Of a DNA stretch of 25,402 nt, positions 8,975-16,634 are shown piece by piece. The notes under the pieces were generated by a model. That model saw nothing but the letters and a program-made list of their open reading frames with translations, did not search any database and was not told the DNA's origin. Positions within the stretch are counted from its first letter, which is position 1, and every line of letters starts with the position of its first letter. The translations under genes were made by a program, and so were the position numbers. This DNA comes from Bacteroidales bacterium UBA1189 (GTDB lineage Bacteria; Bacteroidota; Bacteroidia; Bacteroidales; Bacteroidaceae): the NCBI GenBank assembly GCA_002309805.1, contig DBYJ01000013.1, positions 1 to 25,402 on the forward strand, in the 5' to 3' direction.

Positions 8975-9048
8975 GTTTATAAACACGGGCGCTGTTTATA
9001 TAAACACGAACCCCGTTTATATAAACAGGGGCGGCGTTTATAAAAAAC
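8975..9048. repeat. Array of four phased GTTTATATAAAC palindromes
   Basis: Four copies of an AT-rich palindrome occur: GTTTATAAAC at 8975, GTTTATATAAAC at 8994 and 9015, and a degenerate GTTTATAAAAAAC at 9036. The spacers are GC-rich. Palindrome centres are 20, 21 and 21 bp apart, that is two helical turns, so all sites would face the same side of the DNA. This is the layout expected for an operator array bound by a dimeric protein. It lies roughly 110-190 bp upstream of the GH27 -7 element. The spacers are far too short for CRISPR. The binding protein is unknown. Confidence 0.75.
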
Positions 9049-9059
9049 ATCAAACGCCG
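9032..9059. repeat. Short hairpin overlapping the last palindrome
   Basis: CGGCGTTT (9032-9039) and AAACGCCG (9052-9059) form a perfect 8-bp stem around a 12-base A-rich loop. The left arm includes the start of the fourth palindrome, so hairpin formation and palindrome use would compete. No U tract follows on either strand, so it does not look like a terminator. Confidence 0.5.
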
Positions 9060-9113
9060 GCAAAAGCAAACAGTCAACCAAAATCAGTACACTACAAAAC
9101 AACTAAAATGATG

Positions 9114-9382
9114 AAAAAATGCTACATTGCTACATAATTCGACTAACTGCATATAAAACAACAGGTTGTCCTATGTAGATAGTCCGAATTGCTACATAAT
9201 GCTACATAATGCTACATGGACTTCTTTTCATCTTTGCCACACTTTTCCTCGTTTTTGCCCCAAAATGGCCGTTTTTTATGTAGCATTATGTAGCATTATG
9301 TAGCATTTTTGCTTTTCTACATAGATTAATTACTTGTATATTATTTTATTAATCCGTTCTATGTAGCAATGTAGCATTTTTT
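9114..9382. repeat. 269-bp nested palindrome built from GCTACAT sites
   Basis: Three tiers of inverted repeats share one centre near 9248. The outer arms (9114-9136 and 9360-9382) are perfect complements over 23 bp. The middle arms (9171-9179 CTATGTAGA and 9316-9324 TCTACATAG) match over 9 bp. The inner arms (9191-9217 and 9278-9304) match perfectly over 27 bp and each hold three GCTACAT units 10 bp apart. GCTACAT occurs five times pointing right on the left side and five times pointing left on the right side; the middle arms add two related half-sites. Each side can also form its own smaller hairpin. Both ends finish in T6 on the outgoing strand. No ORF or obvious target-site duplication was found. 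It could be a cruciform-forming protein-binding site, a MITE-like element or a bidirectional terminator. Confidence 0.85.
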
Positions 9383-9405
9383 ATAGAAATAGTTGTTCTG
9401 CGAGG

Positions 9406-10233
9406 TTACTTCACCAAAACCTTCTTTCCGCTACGGATGAGGATGCCCTTCTGCGTGCCATCCACAGGACGGCCCTGCAGGTCGTATATTTCATCTTTTT
9501 CTGATAATGATTTGGATGCAGTCTTTATATTTGTCGCAGATTGGATTTGTTCTGGAAGATTCCAGTTCTTGAGCAACAACTGACCGTCGCGCCAGTATTC
9601 AAGCACTCCAGCTCCATATATTAGAGCTTGTCCCATGGCCCTACATTCAAAAGGTAGGCATGGATTCCCAATACCATATAAAATGCTGTAAGTTACAATC
9701 CTGGGGATCGTTTCTCCATTCTCGGCTTTTTCTTGGATTACCTGATGAATATTTCTGGTTACGTGGTTCTTGGGATTGTGTTCATCACCTACTTCTATTG
9801 TCATCCCTTCTTCCCAATTAGGATTTGAAAAGTCATACAGAAAAGCCCAGTCATAAGCAATGCCCTTGCTTTCCATATAACGGGTGGTTGAATTATCCCA
9901 ATTATCTGCGAATTTTGTGTAATCCATATAATAACGCCAGACAAAGCCATTCTCATCTTCACGTAAATAACCAATAAGAACAGGTTTCTCACCTTCGTCC
10001 TGATCCCAAAGCGTCACGCAAGAATATCCATCAACAATGGTGTCATTACCGGTCCACATCTCTGCGTATTTGTATTCTGGAGTGGGGGGATTCGGATCCG
10101 AGATCCAAACGACATTGTCATACCAAACATACTTCAAACGAACACTATTCGCTTTGAAGAAACGTGCTTCCGCAAAACTTTCGCTAAAGCTAAACGCTAT
10201 AGCAAACAATAGAACAAGTCTTAATGCTTTCAT
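9406..10233 (-). CDS. Small exported protein of unknown function with C-terminal DLQGR tag
   Basis: I do not recognise a named family. I place the start at the ATG at 10231-10233, giving 275 residues, because it begins a clean signal peptide (MKALRLVLLFAIAFSFSESF). The ORF's first ATG (10269) overlaps a -7 promoter element and would lie upstream of the transcript. The mature part is rich in aromatic and acidic residues (VKYVWYDNVVW-type segments, YKYAEMWTGNDTIVDGYSC, GFVWRYYMDY). The last 26 residues (IYDLQGRPV...KGILIRSGKKVLVK) match the short C-terminal tag of many Prevotella secreted proteins and recall type IX sorting domains. The gene is visibly AT-richer than its neighbours, which suggests recent acquisition. 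It stands alone, with two promoter-like elements upstream and the nested palindrome 23 bp downstream. Confidence 0.8.
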   Translation of the reverse strand: MKALRLVLLFAIAFSFSESFAEARFFKANSVRLKYVWYDNVVWISDPNPPTPEYKYAEMWTGNDTIVDGYSCVTLWDQDEGEKPVLIGYLREDENGFVWRYYMDYTKFADNWDNSTTRYMESKGIAYDWAFLYDFSNPNWEEGMTIEVGDEHNPKNHVTRNIHQVIQEKAENGETIPRIVTYSILYGIGNPCLPFECRAMGQALIYGAGVLEYWRDGQLLLKNWNLPEQIQSATNIKTASKSLSEKDEIYDLQGRPVDGTQKGILIRSGKKVLVK

Positions 10234-10268
10234 TTCTTCAATTTTTAAGGTTGATACTTTTTTGCGCA

Positions 10269-10276
10269 CAAAAATA
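10269..10276 (-). promoter_or_regulatory. Putative -7 promoter element (proximal) for the 275-residue protein gene
   Basis: The minus strand reads TATTTTTG, a match to TAnnTTTG. CTTG (10297-10300), one base from TTTG, lies exactly 20 bp upstream. The element is 35 bp before the chosen ATG. GCAC and GTGC flank it as an inverted repeat (10266-10269 and 10277-10280). Confidence 0.6.
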
Positions 10277-10329
10277 GTGCCTTTTGCTTAATTAACCAAG
10301 AAAAAAATCCGCCTGAACGGGAAAATAGG

Positions 10330-10351
10330 AAAAGATGTTTTTTCATCTCTT
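10330..10351 (-). terminator. Weak terminator- or attenuator-like hairpin
   Basis: On the minus strand, AAGAGATG and CATCTTTT pair (one G-T) around an A6 loop. The T run in the 3' arm is then followed by CC. It lies downstream of the TolC-like gene and between the two promoter-like elements. It might end the efflux transcript or attenuate the distal promoter; the stem is AT-rich and weak. Confidence 0.35.
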
Positions 10352-10368
10352 TATATTTTTATCCGCAG

Positions 10369-10376
10369 CAAAATTA
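10369..10376 (-). promoter_or_regulatory. Putative -7 promoter element (distal) for the 275-residue protein gene
   Basis: The minus strand reads TAATTTTG, a match to TAnnTTTG, with CTTG (10397-10400) 20 bp upstream. It sits exactly 100 bp upstream of the proximal element and repeats its layout, including the CTTG, its distance and a GCACTA lead-in. It lies just past the stop of the TolC-like gene. Confidence 0.45.
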
Positions 10377-10429
10377 GTGCAAGTCGAGAGAAAAAGCAAG
10401 AAAAAACAGAGTTTTTTTGATTCGCCCTC

Positions 10430-11851
10430 TTATTGTCCGCCCAAGGCCTGATAAAGGTTGATGAGTGCGGCCAGCTGCTCATACCGGTTGGCCAGCTGGG
10501 CGAGCTGAGCCGTGAGCAGGGAGCGGCGAGCGGTAAGGACGTCGAGATAGGTGGTGGAGGTGGAGCCGTATTCCATGAGCCACGCGGTGCTCTCGGCGGC
10601 TCGTTCAAGGGATGTCACCTGCTTGGTAAGGTGCTCGGACTGGGCTTGTGCTGTGTGGAGACGTTGGAGGATATTGTCTGTTTCAAGGGCTGCATCGCAA
10701 AGCGTCTGGCTGAAGCGGAGCAGCGCCTCCTCCTGCTGAGCCTTGGCGATGCGGTACTTGGCCAGGTTGGTGGCAGCGTTGAAGACGGGCTGGGTGAGTG
10801 AGGCAGCTACGTGGGTGGCGATGGCTGAGAGGGAAAAGTCGGACGTGGCGCTGCCTGTCAGACGGAGGGCGGGATAGAAAGCTGCCCGCGCCATGGAGGT
10901 GGTGTAGTAGGCCTGTTTGAGCTGCTCCTCGGCTATGTGGACATCGGGTCGTGCCGCAAGGCGCAGGAGTGGAACGGACGGAGCAGCGAGAGCAAAAGAG
11001 CTTGCTCGTTTTGCCGAGTCGCGACGGACGAAAACGTAGTTAATGCCCTCAATGTGCTGGCAGAGCGAGGCGGAGACATCGGACTGATCAGTCGAACCAG
11101 ACGGCAGGGTAACCATGATGTCAGTTTCTCCGAGGAGGCTACGAAGGCTGTTTTCCGTGAGGTGAAGGTTGTAGTCGTAGTCCTTCAGGCTGCTGAGAGT
11201 AGCCCAGTACGTAGCTTCGTACTGAGCCAGGGCGACATCGGTAACCATGCCGGCCTCTTTCATGGCGCGGGTTTTCTCAATGGTTAGTTCCCAGAGCTGT
11301 GCCGACTCAGCAGCCACGTCACGCTGTGCAAGAAGTAGGGCATGGGAGTAATAGAGTCCGATGACGTTGGCAATGAGACGAGTGCGCACGGCCTGACGGT
11401 TGTACTCGCTCTCGGCCCATGCCGCGCGGGCTTTTCGGGCAGCATTGGTCTGGCCGAAGAAGAGGTCGGGCTGCCAGGAGAGCGTAGCGCTCAGCCCTTG
11501 TGCAAAGGTGGAGAAGTCCGGCGTGGAGACTTCGGCAGAGGCGTTCAGCGAAGGCAGGAGTGTCAAGCGGGCTGTGCGGAGTGACTGTGCGGATTCATAG
11601 ACGCGTAGCGAGGCAACCTGCAGGTCGGTATTGTGCGTCAGCACGCTGTCGACAAGTGCCTGCAAGGCAGGGTCGGTAAACAGCTCTTGCCAGCGGAGGG
11701 TGAGCGTGTCCTCGTCGTTCAGCTGTTCGGCCACTTCGGCAGGACGACTATAGGGCTTGTAGAGTCCGCATCCTGCGAAGAACATCAACATCAGAAGGAG
11801 GAGAAGGATGTTCTTCAATAGATGTTTTATAGGAGTGGTGTTATTTTTCAT
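10430..11851 (-). CDS. TolC/OprM-like outer-membrane efflux lipoprotein
   Basis: From the ATG at 11849-11851 this is a 473-residue lipoprotein with signal peptide and lipobox FFAGC (Cys28). An upstream in-frame ATG would add 48 residues of serine-rich shadow sequence inside the pump gene, so I reject it. The body has the two-repeat outer-membrane factor plan: WQELFTDPALQALVDSVLTH (53-72) and WQPDLFFGQ early, then the second repeat with RPDVHIAEEQLKQAYYTTSM and LTQPVFNAATN. Long alanine- and glutamine-rich helices form the periplasmic tunnel. It is the exit duct for the RND pump. Its start overlaps the pump stop by 11 bases, which indicates translational coupling. It is last in the three-gene operon. 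Confidence 0.93.
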   Translation of the reverse strand: MKNNTTPIKHLLKNILLLLLMLMFFAGCGLYKPYSRPAEVAEQLNDEDTLTLRWQELFTDPALQALVDSVLTHNTDLQVASLRVYESAQSLRTARLTLLPSLNASAEVSTPDFSTFAQGLSATLSWQPDLFFGQTNAARKARAAWAESEYNRQAVRTRLIANVIGLYYSHALLLAQRDVAAESAQLWELTIEKTRAMKEAGMVTDVALAQYEATYWATLSSLKDYDYNLHLTENSLRSLLGETDIMVTLPSGSTDQSDVSASLCQHIEGINYVFVRRDSAKRASSFALAAPSVPLLRLAARPDVHIAEEQLKQAYYTTSMARAAFYPALRLTGSATSDFSLSAIATHVAASLTQPVFNAATNLAKYRIAKAQQEEALLRFSQTLCDAALETDNILQRLHTAQAQSEHLTKQVTSLERAAESTAWLMEYGSTSTTYLDVLTARRSLLTAQLAQLANRYEQLAALINLYQALGGQ

Positions 11852-14800
11852 GGCGCGAATGACGAAGGAAACGTTCCTGCAGGAACTGGAACACGATGAA
11901 GAGTGCCGGAGTGACGAATAGCAGGGCGATGGTGCCGACGAGCATGCCACCTGCGGCGCCGACGCCGACGGAGATGTTGCCGTTTGCCCCCACACCGTTG
12001 GAGAAGATGAGCGGGAGCATGCCGATAATCATAGTGAGTGAGGTCATCAGCACAGGGCGGAGACGAGCCTTGGCCGACGACATGGCGGCTGCCGTGATGC
12101 TCATGCCGGCACGGCGACGCTGCGAGGCATACTCGGTGATGAGGATAGCCGTCTTTGCCAGCAGGCCGATGAGCATGATGAGGCCCGTCTGCAGGTAGAT
12201 GTTGTTCTCCAACCCCCAGAGCTTGGCAAAGAGGAAGCTGCCGGCAAGGCCGAACGGTACGGAGAGGATGACGGCCAGCGGAATGAGAACGCTCTCGTAA
12301 AGAGCACAGAGAATAAGGAAGATGAATACGATGCAGAGCGCAAAGACGATGGCGGTGGTGTTGCCCGTGCTGGCTTCCTCGCGCGACATACCGCCGAACT
12401 CGAAGCCGTAGCCTTCGGGCAGCGCCTCGCGGGCCACGCGCTGCACAGCCTTCAGCGTCTGGCCCGAGCTGTAGCCGTGGGCATTCTCGCCATAGACGGC
12501 AATGTTGGGGAAGAGGTTGAAGCGCGAGAGCGTCTCCGAGCCATACGTTTTGGTGAGGGTGATGTACTGCCCGATGGGGGACATCTCGCCGGATGAGGTT
12601 CGGACGAAGACGTTGTTGAACGACTCGGTGTCGGTTCGGAACTCGGGAGCGGCCTGCACCATGACACGGTAGAGTTTGGTGAAGCGGTTGAAGTTGGACG
12701 AGTAGCTGCCGCCGAAGTAACCTGAGAGGGTGCTGAGTACATCCCGAGGCGAGACGCCGTTGCGCTTGCAGAGGGCGGCATCGACATCGACGATGTATTG
12801 CGGATACTTGGTGTCGAAATTGGTGTAGGCGCGGGACACTTCAGGGGCTTCGTTCAGGGCATCGATGAACTGGCGTGTGACACGGAGCAGATCCTCGGTG
12901 GAGCCGCCCTTCTTGTCCTGCACGTAGAGTTCAAAGCCGCTGCCCACGCCATATCCGCTAATCATGGGGCGTGTGGAGAGGCGTATCTGGGCGGCGGTGA
13001 TGGGAGCCGTACGGCGGTAGATTTCTGCCATGACGGACTGGTAGTCGTCGTCCTTACCCTTACGCTCATTCCAGTTCTTTAAACGAATGTTGAAACTGCC
13101 AGCCGACGAGGTGTTCTCGAAACGGGCATTTGCGCCAACGATAGAGGAGTAGAGCTCGATTTGAGGGATATCCTCAATGGCTTCCTTCACTTCGTCTGAA
13201 ATCTTGGTCATCTCGGCCATGCTGGTGCCTGGCGATGCCTGTACGTTGATGCTGATGGACCCTAGGTCCTCCTGCGGTACAAGACCCGTCTTAGTCGTCA
13301 TCATGAGTATGACGAGACCGGCAATGGAAGTAACGACCAGCGCTCCCGTGAGCCACCTTCTTTTAAAAAGGAAGAGGACGCCGTGTTTGTAACGATCGAG
13401 CACACGCTGGAATCCTATCTGGAACGTGTCGTGAAAGCGGTCGGAGAAACTCTTCTTCTCTTCCTCGCTCGTTCGGGGTCGCATCAGCAGGGCACATAAG
13501 GCAGGGCATAGGGTGAGCGAGTTGAGGCAGGATAGGGCCACGGCGACGGCCATGGTGATGCCGAACTGGGTGTAGAAGATGCCCGATGTGCCCCCCATGA
13601 AGCAGACGGGAATGAACACGGCCATAAACACCAACGTGCAGGTGAAGATGGCTCCTGTCAGCCCATGCATAGCGTTGATGGTGGCCTGATAGGGTGAGGT
13701 ATGTCCTTCCTCGAACTTGGCCTGCACAGCCTCCACCACCACGATGGAGTTATCCACCACCGTGCCGATGACAAGAACCAAGGCAAAGAGTGTCAGTAGG
13801 TTGAGGCTGAATCCCGCCGCATAAATACAGGCAAGCGTTCCCACCAGCGAAATGACGATAGACATCGCAGGGATGAGCGTAGCACGGAAATCCTGAAGGA
13901 AAAGATAGACCACTAAAATGACGAGCACCAGGGCAATGAGCAGGGTGATGAGGACATTGCGGATGGAAGCATCGAGGAAGTCTTTGATGTTCATGATGGT
14001 TGCCATCTTCATGCCGTCGGGAAGTTCTTTTTCGAAGTCGGCAACGACCTTCTCAATCTGATTGATGACCGCTACGGCATTGGAGCCGGCTGTCTGTACA
14101 ATCTGGCAATTGGAGGATGGGTGTCCGTTGACTTCGCCTCGGAAGGTGTAGTTGAGTGCGCCAAGCTCGATGGTAGCTACGTCGCCCAGACGCAGCACGC
14201 GGCCGTCAGGCAGCGACTTGATGACCATCTGCTCGTAATCGGCCTCCTCCTCATAGCGTCCGCGGTACTTAAGCGTATATTGAAAGGCGTTTTCCGACTC
14301 GGCGCCCAGCGTGCCGGTAGGGGATTCGATGTTCTGCTCGTCCAGTACGGTCGTGATATCCGAGGGCACCAGATTATAGGACGCCATTTTATTGGGGTCG
14401 AGCCAGATACGCATGGAGTAGGCTGCGCCGAATATGTTCACTTCGCCTACACCAGGGATACGCGAAAGACGAGGCTCGAGATTAATCTTAAGATAGTTCG
14501 TCAGGAAGTTCTGCGGGTACTTGTCGTTGGGGCTGTAGAGCGAGATCTGCATCAGCGTACTGGTCTGGCGTTTGCGGACGGTGACGCCGGCGCGGGTCAC
14601 CTCGCTCGGCAGGAGTCCTTGTGCTGAGGCTACACGGTTCTGCACATTTACCATAGCCATATCGGGGTCGGTACCCTGTCGGAAGAAAATGGCGATGCTG
14701 GCTGAACCGGAGTTACTGGCCGTAGAGGTCATGTACATCATGTTCTCTACGCCGTTCAGCGACTCCTCCAAAGGTACGATGACACTTTTCTGTACCGTCT

Positions 14801-14966
14801 CGGCGCTGGCACCCGTGTAGTTAGCATTGACGCGTACGGTGGGAGGAGCGATGTCGGGGTACTGCTCAATGGGCAGCTGCAGCAGGGCAATGATGCCTAT
14901 GAGGAGAATGGCAATGGAGATGACAGCCGAGAGGATGGGCCTGTCTATAAAGGTCTTGATATTCAT
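11841..14966 (-). CDS. RND efflux pump, HAE1 (AcrB/MexB) family
   Basis: This 1041-residue inner-membrane pump is full length, with TM1 at about 10-29, a first periplasmic porter region, TM2-6 at 335-495, a second porter region and a C-terminal TM bundle (870-1030). It is expected to export drugs, bile acids or other amphiphiles using the proton gradient. LPIEQYPDIAPP (31-42), ATLIPAMSI (362-370) and GLLAKTAILITEYA (934-947, Lys938 matching AcrB Lys940) are typical of the family. Unusually, the TM4 motif reads VVDNSIVVVEA: Asp405 matches AcrB Asp407, but Asn406 (codon AAC at 13749-13751) stands where AcrB has Asp408. The gene starts 11 bp after the adaptor gene and overlaps the TolC-like gene. 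The family is certain; activity with this Asn is uncertain. Confidence 0.95.
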   Translation of the reverse strand: MNIKTFIDRPILSAVISIAILLIGIIALLQLPIEQYPDIAPPTVRVNANYTGASAETVQKSVIVPLEESLNGVENMMYMTSTASNSGSASIAIFFRQGTDPDMAMVNVQNRVASAQGLLPSEVTRAGVTVRKRQTSTLMQISLYSPNDKYPQNFLTNYLKINLEPRLSRIPGVGEVNIFGAAYSMRIWLDPNKMASYNLVPSDITTVLDEQNIESPTGTLGAESENAFQYTLKYRGRYEEEADYEQMVIKSLPDGRVLRLGDVATIELGALNYTFRGEVNGHPSSNCQIVQTAGSNAVAVINQIEKVVADFEKELPDGMKMATIMNIKDFLDASIRNVLITLLIALVLVILVVYLFLQDFRATLIPAMSIVISLVGTLACIYAAGFSLNLLTLFALVLVIGTVVDNSIVVVEAVQAKFEEGHTSPYQATINAMHGLTGAIFTCTLVFMAVFIPVCFMGGTSGIFYTQFGITMAVAVALSCLNSLTLCPALCALLMRPRTSEEEKKSFSDRFHDTFQIGFQRVLDRYKHGVLFLFKRRWLTGALVVTSIAGLVILMMTTKTGLVPQEDLGSISINVQASPGTSMAEMTKISDEVKEAIEDIPQIELYSSIVGANARFENTSSAGSFNIRLKNWNERKGKDDDYQSVMAEIYRRTAPITAAQIRLSTRPMISGYGVGSGFELYVQDKKGGSTEDLLRVTRQFIDALNEAPEVSRAYTNFDTKYPQYIVDVDAALCKRNGVSPRDVLSTLSGYFGGSYSSNFNRFTKLYRVMVQAAPEFRTDTESFNNVFVRTSSGEMSPIGQYITLTKTYGSETLSRFNLFPNIAVYGENAHGYSSGQTLKAVQRVAREALPEGYGFEFGGMSREEASTGNTTAIVFALCIVFIFLILCALYESVLIPLAVILSVPFGLAGSFLFAKLWGLENNIYLQTGLIMLIGLLAKTAILITEYASQRRRAGMSITAAAMSSAKARLRPVLMTSLTMIIGMLPLIFSNGVGANGNISVGVGAAGGMLVGTIALLFVTPALFIVFQFLQERFLRHSRHEK

Positions 14967-14977
14967 GGCTCGAAGGG

Positions 14978-16090
14978 TCAGTCAGCTGATTTCACTTTCG
15001 TACCGTCTTTCAACAGTCCGGCTCCTTCGGCAATAAGCACGTCGCCCGCCTGTATGCCGCTTTCTACCACAAAATCCGTGCCGTTGTTGAGTCGGAAAAC
15101 CTTGACCTCGGTGCTGCGGGCTACGCCGTCAACGACCTTGAAGACGAATTTCTTCTCCTGTATTTCGTAGGTGGCGGCTTGGGGAATGACGAGACAATCC
15201 GTCAGCACCGTGGGGATGACGACGGTAGCGTTGGCGCCGCTCAGCAGCAGGTGGTCGGGATTGGGGAAGTCAGCCCGAAGTTGTACAGCTCCCGTTTTCG
15301 TGTCCACAATTCCGCTGACGGCTCCCAAATGTCCCTTTTGAGGGTAGGGCTGGCCATTGCTCATGATAAGTTCTACATCCGTGAGGCCTTTCAGGAACTC
15401 TTCGGCCGAGCCGTATTGCTGCTGCATGTCCAGTACGCGGTTTTCGTTCATGGAGAAGTAGGCGTAAACCTCGCTGTCGTCGCTGACGGTAACGAGAGGC
15501 TCGGCGATGTTGCTGCTTACCAGGGCTCCAACGCGGTAGGGAATCATGCCCGCCAATCCGTCCACGGGACTCTTGACTTCCGTGTAGGAGAGGTTGTTGG
15601 CAGCGTTGGTGAGCTGGGCTTTGGCTTGGGCTAGCGTGGCTTCGGCCGAGGCAAGGTCGCTGAGGGCCATCTGCAAGTCGTATTCCGAGACAACCTGTTT
15701 CTCGTAGAGCTTGGTCTTGCTGTCGGCAGTCAGCCGCTTGGCGGCAACAGCGGTTTCTGCGCTTTTCACATTGGCACGAGCTACCTCCAAGGCGGCCTTG
15801 TAGGGCACTTGGTCGATAACGAACAACGTCTGCCCTTTTCGCACCCGGTCTCCTTCACGAATGCGGATGGCGGTGATGATGCCGCTCACCTGCGGACGCA
15901 CCTCCACCAGCTGGCGTCCCTGCAGCTTGGCGGTATAGTCCGTCTTCAGGGTTTGTGTGGATGTACGTACGGTAAATGTCTTGTACGTGGCGCCTTCGCC
16001 CTTCCCGGAGTCGGAATGCCGTGCGTTACATGCACAGAATGTGCCTATTACTGTGAGCAGACAGCAGATATAAAAAAGGACTTTTCTCAT
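14978..16090 (-). CDS. RND efflux periplasmic adaptor (AcrA/MexE-like lipoprotein)
   Basis: Starting at the ATG at 16088-16090, this is a 370-residue membrane-fusion protein. The ORF's first ATG (16123) lies upstream of the -7 element at 16111-16118 and is rejected. The signal peptide ends in TFCAC, so Cys21 is a likely, slightly atypical, lipidation site. Domains in order are: beta-barrel strand, first lipoyl half (62-98, VEVRPQVSGIITAIRIREGD), alpha-helical hairpin (about 99-165, ANVKSAETAVAAKRL to QLTNAANNL), second lipoyl half (170-200, VKSPVDGLAGMIPYRVGALV), then beta-barrel and membrane-proximal domains. It bridges the RND pump to the TolC-like channel and is first in the operon. Confidence 0.94.
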   Translation of the reverse strand: MRKVLFYICCLLTVIGTFCACNARHSDSGKGEGATYKTFTVRTSTQTLKTDYTAKLQGRQLVEVRPQVSGIITAIRIREGDRVRKGQTLFVIDQVPYKAALEVARANVKSAETAVAAKRLTADSKTKLYEKQVVSEYDLQMALSDLASAEATLAQAKAQLTNAANNLSYTEVKSPVDGLAGMIPYRVGALVSSNIAEPLVTVSDDSEVYAYFSMNENRVLDMQQQYGSAEEFLKGLTDVELIMSNGQPYPQKGHLGAVSGIVDTKTGAVQLRADFPNPDHLLLSGANATVVIPTVLTDCLVIPQAATYEIQEKKFVFKVVDGVARSTEVKVFRLNNGTDFVVESGIQAGDVLIAEGAGLLKDGTKVKSAD

Positions 16091-16110
16091 GGTGATGAAA
16101 AACTGATGCG

Positions 16111-16118
16111 CAAATATA
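16111..16118 (-). promoter_or_regulatory. Putative -7 promoter element for the efflux operon
   Basis: The minus strand reads TATATTTG, 20 bp before the adaptor ATG; no clear -33 TTTG is present. The surrounding 22 bp (16108-16129) match the GH27 promoter block (8852-8873) at 20 positions, including the ATGCG flank. The short leader leaves little room for a ribosome-binding site. Confidence 0.55.
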
Positions 16119-16172
16119 GGCATTTATTTCGTTTTTCTATCACTTTTTTGTCCTTTTTTTTACATAAAAATC

Positions 16173-16628
16173 TTATTCGTGTTCCACGAGTCGCTTGCGG
16201 GCAACCTCCTCCCACGGCGTACCGGGACGGCCGTAGTTGGCATAGGGCCAAATGGAAATGCCGCCACGGGGAGTGAAAAAGCCGGTGACCTCGATATACT
16301 TCGGCTCCATGAGGCGGATGAGGTCTTTCATGATGATGTTGACGCAGTCCTCGTGGAAGTCGCCGTGACTACGGAAGGAGAAGAGGTAGAGTTTGAGGCT
16401 CTTGCTCTCCACCATACGGCGGTCGGGGACGTAGGCGATGCGGATTTCGGCAAAATCGGGTTGGCCCGTGATGGGGCAGAGGGTAGTAAATTCGGGGCAG
16501 TTGAAGCGCACCCAGTAGTCGTTGTCTGTGTGGCGGTTCTCGAAGGTTTCAAGCACTTCGGGGGCGTAGTCCTGACGGTACTCGGTTTTGCGCCCTAACG
16601 CTTGCAGTTGATCTTGTTCTCGGTTCAT
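16173..16628 (-). CDS. queF: NADPH-dependent 7-cyano-7-deazaguanine reductase QueF
   Basis: This 151-residue cytoplasmic enzyme reduces preQ0 to preQ1 in queuosine biosynthesis. It is the short single-domain type. EFTTLCPITGQPDFA (46-60) carries catalytic Cys51 and Asp58, equivalent to B. subtilis Cys55 and Asp62. ESKSLKLYLFSFR (74-86) is the NADPH-binding QueF motif, and FHEDC (91-95) supplies the substrate-binding His92 and Glu93. It begins 6 bases after the queC stop, so the two are co-transcribed and catalyse consecutive steps. The assignment is secure. Confidence 0.97.
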   Translation of the reverse strand: MNREQDQLQALGRKTEYRQDYAPEVLETFENRHTDNDYWVRFNCPEFTTLCPITGQPDFAEIRIAYVPDRRMVESKSLKLYLFSFRSHGDFHEDCVNIIMKDLIRLMEPKYIEVTGFFTPRGGISIWPYANYGRPGTPWEEVARKRLVEHE

Positions 16629-16634
16629 ATCTTA

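Larger units (their letters stand above)
8803..9405. other. 603-bp gene-free, repeat-rich intergenic region
   Basis: This gap separates the GH27 operon from the small AT-rich exported protein gene. It has no convincing coding region. From left to right it contains the GH27 promoter (8855-8862), a T-rich tract with a small A/T hairpin near 8895-8911, the phased palindrome array (8975-9048), a short hairpin (9032-9059), and the 269-bp nested palindrome (9114-9382). The last 23 bases lead to the stop codon at 9406. It is far longer and more structured than the other gaps in the window. Confidence 0.8.

Noticed and set aside
8975..9048. Phased palindromes as a CRISPR array
   Set aside because: Repeats are 10-14 bp and spacers about 7-9 bp, far below CRISPR dimensions, and no cas genes are present.
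9114..9382. A complete insertion sequence
   Set aside because: There is no transposase reading frame inside and I see no target-site duplication at its ends.
11852..11995. N-terminal 48-residue extension of the TolC-like protein
   Set aside because: It is serine-rich, lies inside the pump gene in another frame, and would bury the lipoprotein signal that starts at the 11851 ATG.
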